Shown here: piece after piece, positions 15,948 to 23,392 of the stretch
Layout of the letters: every line of letters begins with the position of its first letter
Numbering within the stretch: position 1 is the stretch's first letter
DNA from: WLMZ01 sp037139095
GTDB lineage: Bacteria; Actinomycetota; Acidimicrobiia; Acidimicrobiales; Ilumatobacteraceae
Direction: 5' to 3'
Assembly (NCBI GenBank): GCA_037139095.1
Contig: JBAXHD010000031.1
Span: 1 to 32,336, forward strand
DNA: 32,336 bases
Position numbers and translations under genes: made by a program
Notes under the pieces: generated by a model
What the model saw: only the letters and a program-made list of their open reading frames with translations
Told to the model about the DNA's origin: nothing
Database searches by the model: none

Positions 15948-16948
15948 CCAATCACTTCGTAGCTCGCGCCCCCGGGCGCGTGAACCTCATCGGTGACCAC
16001 ACCGACTACACCGGCGGCTTGGTGCTACCGATGACCATCGATCGTTGGACCGTCATCGAAGGCTCTCGCAGCGGCGGGGCTATCGCGCTCACCTCAGCCG
16101 ATGAACCGCACCCCGTGGGCATCGCGCTGCCCGTTGATAACCCATCCACGGTTGAGCCGCATTGGGGCCGTTACGTTGCCGGCGTCGCAGCCGAACTTGG
16201 GGCTACGACCATGCCGATCCGCGGCCACGTCACCACCACCATTCCCGTAGGCGCTGGCTTGTCCAGCAGCGCGGCGCTTGAAGTCGCCGCAGCCCTCGCG
16301 CTTGGCTTCGAAGGCACCGCGGCCGACCTCGCTCAGTTAGCTCGGCGCGCCGAGCACCGCGCCAGCGGAGTGCCATGCGGGATCATGGATCAACTCTGCA
16401 TCGCTGCAGGGGTCGCTGATCACGCACTGCTCATCGATTGCCGCACCCTCGAAATTGAAGCCGTGCCCGTGCCGCACAATGTCGACGTCATCGTGCAGTT
16501 TGTCGCCCACCGCACCTTGGCCGGCAGCGAATACGCCCAACGCGTCGCCGAGTGCCAACGCGCCGAACAACTCATCGGCCCGCTCCGACTCGCAACGCTC
16601 GCCGACGTAGCCATCATTGGCGATCCGATTGTTCAGCGCCGCGCTCGCCATGTTGTCAGCGAGAACCAACGCGTTCGCGACTTCGCAGTTGCGCTACGCG
16701 CGAACGATCTCGCTACCGCAGGGCGGCTCATGATCGAAAGCCATCACAGCCTTCGCGACAACTACGAAACAAGCACCCCCGCGGTAAACGAAGCCGTGCG
16801 GCAGATGTGTGCCACGCCCGGTGTGTATGGCGCACGAATCACCGGGGGCGGATTCGGTGGCTGCATTGTCGCCCTCGCTGCGCCGGGCTCTACAACCACA
16901 GGCTGGGTGGTTCGCGCCGTAGACGGTGCCGCCATCGATCGAACATAA
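15944..16948 (+). CDS. galK: galactokinase
   Basis: GHMP-family sugar kinase, 334 residues. Motif 1 is APGRVNLIGDHTDYTGG at residues 9-25, where the galactokinase signature is usually GRVNLIGEHTDY. Motif 2, PVGAGLSSSAALEVA, forms the ATP phosphate loop; GIMDQ near residue 149 carries the catalytic Asp; motif 3 is TGGGFGG near the C-terminus. It phosphorylates galactose at C1 in the Leloir pathway. It is about 50 residues shorter than E. coli GalK, and no galT, galE or sugar transporter gene is nearby, so another hexose or a derivative is possible. It is translationally coupled to the preceding oxidoreductase (ATGA) and followed after 11 bases by the DUF952 gene. Confidence 0.85.
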   Translation: MTNHFVARAPGRVNLIGDHTDYTGGLVLPMTIDRWTVIEGSRSGGAIALTSADEPHPVGIALPVDNPSTVEPHWGRYVAGVAAELGATTMPIRGHVTTTIPVGAGLSSSAALEVAAALALGFEGTAADLAQLARRAEHRASGVPCGIMDQLCIAAGVADHALLIDCRTLEIEAVPVPHNVDVIVQFVAHRTLAGSEYAQRVAECQRAEQLIGPLRLATLADVAIIGDPIVQRRARHVVSENQRVRDFAVALRANDLATAGRLMIESHHSLRDNYETSTPAVNEAVRQMCATPGVYGARITGGGFGGCIVALAAPGSTTTGWVVRAVDGAAIDRT

Positions 16949-16959
16949 GGAATCGTCAC

Positions 16960-17334
16960 ATGGCCATAGTGCTTCACCTCATGCCAGCTGCTGCGTGGTT
17001 GGCTCTCGCCGATGGCGAACCCATCACCAACGCATCGCTCGACAGCGAAGGATTCATCCATTGCACCGACGAACCGCGAGTGATGCTGTTGGTGGCGAAC
17101 GCGTTCTACTCGTCGTTGTCCGGAGCATTCATCGTTGCCCACGTAGACACCGAGCGGCTCACCAGCCGTTGCGTGTGGGAGGCCCCCGCACATATCAGCG
17201 ATACGGGTCAGGCACTGGCTCCACAGTTTCCACATGTGTACGGACCCATCGACCGAGCCGCCGTGATTGCAACTCAGGCAATGCTGCGCGCCGAAGACGG
17301 CTCGTTTATCGGATTCGAATCAGTCGCGCAGTAA
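16960..17334 (+). CDS. DUF952 family protein
   Basis: A 124-residue protein beginning MAIVLHLMPAAAWLAL. The conserved features of DUF952 are present: the early HL...W segment, SLDSEGFIHCTDEP, VANAFYSSLSGAFIVAHVD, and the late FPHVYGPIDRAAV. The AAGGAATC ribosome site lies just upstream. A longer open frame starts at 16552 but that portion only shadows galK. The molecular function of DUF952 is not established. The last 15 bases overlap the convergent PH-domain gene, so the two transcripts are antisense at their ends. Confidence 0.9.
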   Translation: MAIVLHLMPAAAWLALADGEPITNASLDSEGFIHCTDEPRVMLLVANAFYSSLSGAFIVAHVDTERLTSRCVWEAPAHISDTGQALAPQFPHVYGPIDRAAVIATQAMLRAEDGSFIGFESVAQ

Positions 17335-17946
17335 CCGCGCCTTTTGCGCATCGAACTCGTCTTGCGACAGGGCGCCGCGATCGAGCAAACCCTCGAGCTT
17401 TTCTAACTGTCCGGCAACGTCGAACGGTGCTGACGACGGCGGAGTGAATCCCATGGTGCGAGATGCTTTGGCCTCGACCTGAGCGTGCAACAGGTTCTGC
17501 ACTGCTTGCGGATTGCTGATATCAGTGAAGCGCTGCTGGCCGTCTTCGCCACCCGACTCGATGAGTAGGTCGCCGGCGCCGATGATGCGCTCGAAGATGG
17601 TCTGATTGAAGTTGATGTTGTTCACGCGCCCAAGCGGAATCTCGACACCGCGTTTGGCGATCATGCCTTCACGAAAGATGACGCGGTCGCTGGTGATCAC
17701 GAAGTTGGTACTCCGCCACTTCACGAAGCGCTGCAAGAGCCACACCGCCGAGAGCACGATGGCGGCTGTGATCACGTACATCAACAACGTGCGACCAGTG
17801 CCGGGCTCAAGCTGACCTGTAACCACCAAGCCGGCGATAACACACAACGCCAGTGTCGATGCTGACCCAGCAAAGAACCACCAATGCGGCTGCAGATCGA
17901 GGACAACCGTTTCATTCGGGTTGAGATGCTTCTTTGGATACGCCAT
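17320..17946 (-). CDS. membrane protein with bacterial PH domain and C-terminal SHOCT domain
   Basis: A 208-residue protein. Two membrane segments lie near the N-terminus (about residues 22-44 and 55-73: WWFFAGSASTLALCVIAGLVV and LLMYVITAAIVLSAVWLL). They are followed by a YdbT/bPH2-type PH-like domain (STNFVITSDRVIFREGMIAKRGVEIPLGRVNNINFNQTIFERIIGAGDLLIES), the classic pattern of DUF304. The C-terminus, QLEKLEGLLDRGALSQDEFDAQKARLL, is a SHOCT oligomerisation motif. It starts with MAYPKKHLNPNE, and a TATAGT box lies 7 bases before the ATG. Role unknown; such proteins are proposed membrane-associated scaffolds. Its 3' end overlaps the DUF952 gene by 15 bases. Confidence 0.93.
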   Translation of the reverse strand: MAYPKKHLNPNETVVLDLQPHWWFFAGSASTLALCVIAGLVVTGQLEPGTGRTLLMYVITAAIVLSAVWLLQRFVKWRSTNFVITSDRVIFREGMIAKRGVEIPLGRVNNINFNQTIFERIIGAGDLLIESGGEDGQQRFTDISNPQAVQNLLHAQVEAKASRTMGFTPPSSAPFDVAGQLEKLEGLLDRGALSQDEFDAQKARLLRD

Positions 17947-17953
17947 GCGCGCA

Positions 17954-17959
17954 ACTATA
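17954..17959 (-). promoter_or_regulatory. putative -10 box (TATAGT), leaderless promoter of the PH-domain gene
   Basis: TATAGT on the minus strand ends 7 bases before the ATG at 17946. The -35 region is weak (CTGAGC). No Shine-Dalgarno sequence fits in the remaining space. Confidence 0.55.
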
Positions 17960-17987
17960 CGTGAAGCGCGAACCCTGCTCAGCGACG

Positions 17988-17993
17988 TAACGT
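17988..17993 (+). promoter_or_regulatory. putative -10 box (TAACGT), leaderless promoter of the UvrD2-like gene
   Basis: TAACGT ends 6 bases before the ATG at 18000. It is back to back with the PH-domain promoter inside a 53-base divergent gap. Confidence 0.4.
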
Positions 17994-17999
17994 GGCCGG

Positions 18000-19883
18000 A
18001 TGAATGTGGAGGAACTGCTGCTCGGCCTTGACGCGGATCAACGCGCAGCCGTCACAGTGGCGGCGTCTCCTCTCGCGATCATCGCGGCCGCCGGCTCTGG
18101 CAAGACAACAGTGCTCACCCGTCGCATCGCATATCGAATCGCCAGCGACGCCGATGTCGAAGCGCAACACGTGCTGGCGCTCACCTTCACCAACCAAGCC
18201 GCCAGCGAACTGCACCGCCGCCTTCGTCGTTGCGGTTTACGCGAACGCGTTGAGGCCGGCACGTTCCACGCCGTCGCTCTGCGCTTGCTTCGCCAGCGAG
18301 CCATCGACATGGGTCAGCGGCCGCCGTCGGTAGCCACCGATCGATTCCGTCTGATCAACGAAGCGCTTCGCACTGCTGGATCAAAAGCCGATGCTGCCGC
18401 AGTACTGAATGATCTCGATTGGACCCGCGCCCGTCGAGTTTCCTTCGCCGACTCCGCCGCAGCAGCTCGGCGCGCCGGGCGACGCATCAGCCTCAACGCC
18501 ACCGAGTTCGCCAACGTGGCGGCCGCGTACGAAGCCATCAAGACCCGCCGCGGTGTTGTCGATTTCGACGACCTTCTCGAACGGTGCCTTCACGCGCTGA
18601 CCACCGATCGGCAATGGGCCTCAGGTATTCGCTGGCGCTTTCGGCACCTTTTCGTCGACGAAGCGCAAGACCTCAATCCGCTGCAATACGCATTCCTCGA
18701 AGCCATCCGCGATGGCCGACCAGACCTCTGCCTCGTTGGCGATCCACGGCAAGCGATCTTCGGATTCAACGGCTCGGACCCAACCATCATGGACAACGTG
18801 GCCCAGTTGTATCCGGGTATCACCATCACTCGGCTTACCCGCAACTACCGCTGCACACCACAGATCATTCACGCAGCGCGTGGCGTGCTGCAGCGATCCG
18901 ATCAAAGTGACGACTCAGTCGCCGTGCCAATGGATGGCGCTGCGGTACGAGTAGTCAGCGCAACCGACGACATCAACGAGAACGTCGTCGTCGCCCGTCT
19001 GCTGCGCGAATTGGTGGGACCACAGCAACTGTGGCGCAGTTGCGCAGTGCTGGCGCGCACGGTTGCCCAACTCACGGCCGTACACGCCGCTCTCGCACGC
19101 GCCGGGGTTCCAGCCAACCTGCAAGGCCGCAACGGCGCCAGACGGGCATTTGGGGCCGCTCTGAGCGAGGCCTATGGCTGCCGCACCAACGCCGAACTCG
19201 GTGCGTGGGTCGAGACCGTGGCAGCCGACCCTGGGGCTAACCCCACCCGCGCCCGCGTGGCCGAAACAGCCGACCGGTTTATTGCACAGGGAACGGGCCT
19301 CTCGTTTCACTCATGGGTCGAACTGCACTCGCCGTTCGACAATCTCGACAACGCCGAACCCGACGACGCTGTCGACCTACTTACGTTTCATGGGGCCAAA
19401 GGCCGCGAGTGGCAGACCGTGGTCATCATCGGCGCAGAGCACGGGCTCGTGCCCCACTCGTCTGCCACCACCCAAGCCCAGCGCGACGAAGAAGCGCGGC
19501 TGCTGTACGTGGCGTGTACCCGCGCACGAGAGCAACTCGTCATCTCATGGGCGGCACTGCGCAACGGTCGAGCCTGCCAACCTTCGGCGCTCATCGCCGA
19601 CATTGGTCCCGACACCGATGCGGCTGTGGTGCCGTCGCCAATACCGCGCCTGCCTCGACCCGCAGTCGATCCGGTGTATGCGGCGCTTGTGGCGTGGCGC
19701 GCTGCGGCTGCCAAAGCAGCACAGGTATCACCAAGTTCAATCTGCTCCGACGCATCGCTTCGCGCCGTAGCCAAGGCCCGGCCAACCACGGTCGATGAGA
19801 TTGTGCTCGTGGCCAACCTCGGCCCCGTGTCTGGCGCACGAATTGCTCCGCGCATGCTGAACGCACTCACTCAGGCGCTGTAG
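18000..19883 (+). CDS. uvrD2: UvrD/PcrA-family DNA helicase with C-terminal HRDC-like domain (UvrD2-like)
   Basis: Superfamily 1A 3'-5' helicase of 627 residues. Motifs: Q motif LDADQRAAV; Walker A AAAGSGKTT at 29-37; motif Ia ALTFTNQAASEL; Walker B VDEAQDLNPLQ (D220-D224); motif III LVGDPRQAIFGF; motif IV LTRNYRC; motif V DLLTFHGAKGREW near 460; motif VI LYVACTRAREQL. The last 70 residues (DPVYAALVAWRAAAAKAAQVSP...) resemble an HRDC domain, the architecture of mycobacterial UvrD2. Mycobacterial UvrD2 also carries a tetracysteine motif; no CxxC pair is visible here. It acts in DNA repair or replication-linked unwinding. Its 3' end overlaps the thioesterase gene by 17 bases. Confidence 0.9.
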   Translation: MNVEELLLGLDADQRAAVTVAASPLAIIAAAGSGKTTVLTRRIAYRIASDADVEAQHVLALTFTNQAASELHRRLRRCGLRERVEAGTFHAVALRLLRQRAIDMGQRPPSVATDRFRLINEALRTAGSKADAAAVLNDLDWTRARRVSFADSAAAARRAGRRISLNATEFANVAAAYEAIKTRRGVVDFDDLLERCLHALTTDRQWASGIRWRFRHLFVDEAQDLNPLQYAFLEAIRDGRPDLCLVGDPRQAIFGFNGSDPTIMDNVAQLYPGITITRLTRNYRCTPQIIHAARGVLQRSDQSDDSVAVPMDGAAVRVVSATDDINENVVVARLLRELVGPQQLWRSCAVLARTVAQLTAVHAALARAGVPANLQGRNGARRAFGAALSEAYGCRTNAELGAWVETVAADPGANPTRARVAETADRFIAQGTGLSFHSWVELHSPFDNLDNAEPDDAVDLLTFHGAKGREWQTVVIIGAEHGLVPHSSATTQAQRDEEARLLYVACTRAREQLVISWAALRNGRACQPSALIADIGPDTDAAVVPSPIPRLPRPAVDPVYAALVAWRAAAAKAAQVSPSSICSDASLRAVAKARPTTVDEIVLVANLGPVSGARIAPRMLNALTQAL

Positions 19884-20619
19884 CTGCGTTTCCCAAACGA
19901 ATCTGCATGAGGCGCTCGAACACGGCTGGCTTCATTGAGATAAACAAACCCTCGGCTTCGGCGCACAGCGTTTCGCCCGCGCGCAGTTCGGCGCTCGCGT
20001 AGATCTTGCGTCCCTCGACTCGATCAAGTCGACCGGTGAAGCGCACCTCGCGAAACAGCGGAGTTGGCGAGCGATACGAGATCGTGAGTCGACCAGTCAT
20101 GCCAGCGCTGCCAGATTGCGCCTGAGCGAAACCGAGCACTTCATCGAAACCAGCAGCGATGAAACCACCGTGCAAGCAGCCCGGAGGCCCTTCGTAGGCG
20201 GCCCCGTACGTGCATGTGGCGAACACCTCGCCGTTCTCGGCAAAGTTCATGCTGATCGGCGGGGCCAACGGATTCAGCACACCGATGAACGGGCTGAAGT
20301 CGATGAAGTTTTGATGGCCGTTGGCCAGCGAGCCTTCGGCCACGCCCACATAGCTGCGGCCATGAGACTGCTGTTGCAAGAGCGCCGCAGCCTGCTTCAC
20401 GAGCTGAGCAGCAGCTTCGAGTTCGGTGTCGTCAGCGTTGTTGCGCATGAGCTCATCAATAACGACACGCGTGGCTTGGGCCAGTTCGGCGCGTGTGCCC
20501 GAAGACGGCAGGGCGCCTGCGTTTCGGGCCGCGAGCGCGTCTCGCATGTTGGCTGGCCCGCCACTCGAGAACGGATGGTCATCGGGCAGGTCGTGCGTTG
20601 GGTCAGACGGCTTGCTCAC
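19867..20619 (-). CDS. PaaI-family hotdog thioesterase
   Basis: A 250-residue protein whose C-terminal half is a hotdog-fold acyl-CoA thioesterase: GPPGCLHGGFIAAGFDEVLGFAQ carries the HGG-x-Asp catalytic motif of the PaaI family, followed by GRLTISYRSPTPL and a strand-rich end. The N-terminal about 100 residues are helical and polar (RAELAQATRVVIDELMRNN..., LVKQAAALLQQQ) and are an extra segment compared with a minimal 140-residue PaaI. The GTG start at 20619 overlaps the xthA stop as GTGA, which fixes it against the longer open frame. It hydrolyses acyl- or aryl-CoA thioesters; the substrate is unknown. The 3' end overlaps the UvrD2-like gene convergently. Confidence 0.88.
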   Translation of the reverse strand: MSKPSDPTHDLPDDHPFSSGGPANMRDALAARNAGALPSSGTRAELAQATRVVIDELMRNNADDTELEAAAQLVKQAAALLQQQSHGRSYVGVAEGSLANGHQNFIDFSPFIGVLNPLAPPISMNFAENGEVFATCTYGAAYEGPPGCLHGGFIAAGFDEVLGFAQAQSGSAGMTGRLTISYRSPTPLFREVRFTGRLDRVEGRKIYASAELRAGETLCAEAEGLFISMKPAVFERLMQIRLGNAATAPE

Positions 20620-21392
20620 GAGTCGCTCAGATCGACCAGAACGGGAGCGTGATCGCTGGGCGAAGTGCCCTTGCGCGCGTTGCGATCGATGACACAAAAC
20701 GTGCTGCGATCAACAACTGATGCAGTTCCCAAAATGAGATCGATGCGCATACCGCGACCCATATGAAAGTCGCCGGCCCGATAGTCCCACCACGAGTACA
20801 ACTTCGGCTCCGCGTGATGATGACGAAACACGTCGGTCATCCCCCACCGACACAACGCTTCGAGTTCTTCGCGTTCGGCGACGCTGACATGTGTTGATCC
20901 GACCATTTTGCTGGGGTCGAACACATCTTTGTCTTCGGGCGCAATGTTGAAGTCGCCCGTGACGATGACTGCATCGTTTGGTGTGCTGTTCTGAGCCACA
21001 TGGGCCCGCAAGCGAGCCATCCACTGCAACTTGTACTGGTAGTGATCGTGATCGAGCGAGCGGCCGTTGGGCACGTACACCGAGCTGACACGCACGCCGC
21101 CACAGGTGGCCGTGATGAGGCGTGCCTCGGGATCGAGAGGTTGGCCATCGGCGAAGTTCGCAACGACATCGGTGAGGCCAACCTTCGACAGGATCGCCAC
21201 GCCATTCCATTGACCTTGACCATGGTGCGCGCTCTCGTAGCCCAGGGTCTCAAAGGTGAGCGCCGGAAAGGCATCGTCGGCGAGTTTGGTTTCCTGCAGG
21301 CACAACACGTCGGGCTGCACGTCGTTCAGCCATTCCTCAACTCGACCCAGACGCGCCTTGAGTGAGTTCACGTTCCATGTAGCGATACGCAT
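20616..21392 (-). CDS. xthA: exodeoxyribonuclease III / AP endonuclease
   Basis: A 258-residue member of the EEP nuclease superfamily that cleaves at abasic sites and removes 3' blocks in base-excision repair. The active site is fully visible: N7 in WNVNS, E34 in LQETKL, the YVPNG segment, D in TGDFNIAP, the WWDYR/MRIDLIL region and the C-terminal SDHAPV histidine. The length matches ExoIII (about 265). The ATG is 2 bases after the stop of the NYN-S1 gene, and its own stop overlaps the thioesterase start, so the three genes form one tight operon. Confidence 0.96.
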   Translation of the reverse strand: MRIATWNVNSLKARLGRVEEWLNDVQPDVLCLQETKLADDAFPALTFETLGYESAHHGQGQWNGVAILSKVGLTDVVANFADGQPLDPEARLITATCGGVRVSSVYVPNGRSLDHDHYQYKLQWMARLRAHVAQNSTPNDAVIVTGDFNIAPEDKDVFDPSKMVGSTHVSVAEREELEALCRWGMTDVFRHHHAEPKLYSWWDYRAGDFHMGRGMRIDLILGTASVVDRSTFCVIDRNARKGTSPSDHAPVLVDLSDS

Positions 21393-21394
21393 GA

Positions 21395-22678
21395 CTAGGC
21401 CTTGGCGGGTTTGGCTGGCTTGGTCGGCTTGGTCGGTTTCGCTGCAGCCTTTTTCGGAGCAGCGACCTTCTTCGCAACCGGCTTGTCGGTCGCTGGCTTG
21501 TCGGTCGCTGGCTTGACGGTCGCTGCCTTGGCTGCCACCTTCTTCGCCGCACCCTTCTTCGCCGGGGACACGTTCGCTGCAGGCACGGCCGCTGCAGGCA
21601 CATCAGCTGGCGGTGCAACGTGCCCAGCAACGTCGGCAACAACCGGCGCAGCTGAGGTCTTCTTTGCTGCACCCTTCCTCGTTGCGGGCGCTTTCGGCGT
21701 CGTGCTCTTGGCAGCCGCCTTCTTCGCCTCAGCTGCGGGCTGAACATCTGGCTCGGCCTTCGCCGTCTTCGCAGCCTTCTTCGCAGCCTTCTTGGGTTCG
21801 GCCGGCTTGGCATCAGGAGCCATCGAGAGCACTGACAGATCGATACTGCGACGCTTGGCATCAAAGCTGCTGACCACCAACGTGACCACATCGCCCAGCG
21901 TCATTGCATCGCGCGCACTTCGCGGTGCTGGAGTACCCATCAACCGCAATGGCACATAACCATGCGCTTCACCGATGAGTACGTAGGCGCCGTGCGATGA
22001 GTAGCTGTCGACCACAGCCTCGACCGAGGTGCCAACTGGATGGTGTTCGACAAACGACAAGAATGCCATCAAATCATTGACGGTCTTGGGTGCCACCGGC
22101 TTGGCTGCAGGCATCACCGCGCCTGGCGGAGCCGATTTCGGAACCGGCATCGGAGCATCGGCCGAGATGGCGGGCACATCGTTGAGATGGGAGGTTGACG
22201 AACGGCGCCGTGGCGACTTGTCGACAACCTTTTGCTCCTTCACCGATCGGCGACTCACGGGACCGCGCACAGGCGTGCGATACACGAACACCCAACCAAC
22301 GTGAGGCACCGGCTTGCCGCCAACGAGGCGACCCTCGTCGAACAGCCAGGTGTATTCGCCGTGAAATTCTTGGTAGCTGTCGTTCGACAGCACCGTCGCT
22401 TTGGCCTTATTGGCGATGCTCAAGATGAACCCATCGCCGCGACCAATGGCCCCGGCCGGCGGCGCCACAAAGGCGTTGGTCTCGATGGCACGCTCAAATT
22501 CGGGCACTTCTTTGGGGTCGATGCGATGGCCAAACGTGGCATCTACAACCACCGTGACCAGCGTTGTAGGGAAATCGGAGCGGTACGCGTCGATCGCTTC
22601 GTTGAGTTGTTTGAGGCTTGGCGCCGTTCGGCCTTCAGTGGCCAAATTGGAGCCGTCGATGATGACGTGGTGAGGCAT
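21395..22678 (-). CDS. NYN-domain RNase candidate with S1 domain and Lys/Ala-rich tail
   Basis: A 427-residue three-part protein. Residues 1-145: a NYN (PIN-like, Zc3h12a-type) nuclease domain with four acidic residues in the expected places, D8 (IIDGSN), D46 (VVVDATFGHR), D82 (GRGDGFIL) and D100 (VLSNDSYQEF), which would bind Mg and cut RNA. Residues about 200-285: an S1-type OB fold (VGTSVEAVVDSYSSHGAYVLI..., GDVVTLVVSSFDAKRRSIDLSV). Residues 286-427: a low-complexity, strongly basic Lys/Ala/Pro tail like histone H1 or the tails of mycobacterial HupB. The ATG at 22678 fixes the NYN start; the longer open frame overlaps the divergent HAD gene. It precedes xthA in the operon. The domain content is clear; the RNA target is unknown. 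Confidence 0.85.
   Translation of the reverse strand: MPHHVIIDGSNLATEGRTAPSLKQLNEAIDAYRSDFPTTLVTVVVDATFGHRIDPKEVPEFERAIETNAFVAPPAGAIGRGDGFILSIANKAKATVLSNDSYQEFHGEYTWLFDEGRLVGGKPVPHVGWVFVYRTPVRGPVSRRSVKEQKVVDKSPRRRSSTSHLNDVPAISADAPMPVPKSAPPGAVMPAAKPVAPKTVNDLMAFLSFVEHHPVGTSVEAVVDSYSSHGAYVLIGEAHGYVPLRLMGTPAPRSARDAMTLGDVVTLVVSSFDAKRRSIDLSVLSMAPDAKPAEPKKAAKKAAKTAKAEPDVQPAAEAKKAAAKSTTPKAPATRKGAAKKTSAAPVVADVAGHVAPPADVPAAAVPAANVSPAKKGAAKKVAAKAATVKPATDKPATDKPVAKKVAAPKKAAAKPTKPTKPAKPAKA
21480..21524 (-). repeat. three tandem 15-base repeats in the Lys/Ala tail
   Basis: On the plus strand GGCTTGTCGGTCGCT is repeated at 21480 and 21495, with a one-base variant at 21510. They encode the (A)TDKP-type steps of the basic tail. 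Replication slippage could change the tail length. Confidence 0.85.
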
Positions 22679-22714
22679 AACACTGCCAGTCAAGCATCTC
22701 GACGCCCGTGCGCG

Positions 22715-22720
22715 TACGAT
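22715..22720 (+). promoter_or_regulatory. putative -10 box (TACGAT), leaderless promoter of the HAD gene
   Basis: TACGAT ends 6 bases before the GTG at 22727, in the 48-base gap between the divergent NYN and HAD genes. No Shine-Dalgarno sequence is present. Confidence 0.4.
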
Positions 22721-22726
22721 CGTCGG

Positions 22727-23371
22727 GTGTTCACAGCTGTGCTCTGGGATTTTGGCGGCGTCATTCTGTCGAGTCCATTCGAAGCGTTCAACCATTACGA
22801 GACAAGCGTCGGCCTGCCGCGCGACTTCATCCGTTCGGTCAACGCAACCAATCCTGACTCCAACGCGTGGGCTCAACTCGAGCGCAACGACATCAGTCCA
22901 GCCGAGTTCGATGAGGCCTTCGCTCACGATTCACGAAGCCTCGGCCACGAGGTTCGCGGAGCAAACGTGTTGGCCTTACTCGCCGGCGAGATTCGCCCAG
23001 CGATGGTCGCTGCGCTCGACGCCGTGAAAGCCGCTGGCTTCAAAACCGCGTGCCTCACCAACAACGTGGTCGCCACCGACGCAGAGTCGATGACTATCAA
23101 CACCGATCGGTCCCTAGCGCTCGCCGCAGTAATGGCTCGTTTTGATGCCATCGTCGAGAGCAGCAAGGTGGGCGTGCGCAAACCCGAGCCGCGGTTCTAC
23201 GAAATCGCGTGCGAGTTGCTCGATGTGCAACCGAACCAGTGCATCTTCCTCGACGACCTTGGCATCAACTTGAAGCCTGCGGCGGCAATGGGCATGCACA
23301 CCATCAAGGTCATCGATCCGGCAACGGCACTCGCCGAACTGTCTGCGGCAACCGGCCTCAGCCTCAGCTAA
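22727..23371 (+). CDS. HAD-superfamily (class IA) hydrolase
   Basis: A 214-residue HAD protein. Motif I is DFGGV with the nucleophile D8; the second Asp usual in HAD phosphatases (DxD) is Gly here. Motif II is TNN, motif III the Lys in SSKVGVRKPEPRFY, and motif IV FLDDLGINL. The variant DFGGV and the KPEPRFYEIA stretch place it near the epoxide-hydrolase-N/ACAD10/YihX-like HAD group. A helical cap domain lies between motifs I and II. The start is the GTG at 22727; the much longer open frame from 22232 is antisense to the NYN gene. The 3' end forms half of a 10-base-pair hairpin. The substrate is unknown. Confidence 0.88.
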   Translation: MFTAVLWDFGGVILSSPFEAFNHYETSVGLPRDFIRSVNATNPDSNAWAQLERNDISPAEFDEAFAHDSRSLGHEVRGANVLALLAGEIRPAMVAALDAVKAAGFKTACLTNNVVATDAESMTINTDRSLALAAVMARFDAIVESSKVGVRKPEPRFYEIACELLDVQPNQCIFLDDLGINLKPAAAMGMHTIKVIDPATALAELSAATGLSLS

Positions 23372-23380
23372 GGCCGGTTG
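23349..23380. terminator. GC-rich hairpin between convergent HAD and kgd genes
   Basis: A perfect inverted repeat CAACCGGCCT / AGGCCGGTTG with a 12-base loop spans the HAD stop codon and ends 12 bases before the kgd stop. No T-run follows, so it is a weak or bidirectional terminator candidate. Confidence 0.45.
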
Positions 23381-23392
23381 TCTCACGCTGCT

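Noticed and set aside
16552..16959. N-terminal extension of the DUF952 frame
   Set aside because: This portion shadows galK; the DUF952 domain begins at the ATG at 16960, which has a ribosome site.
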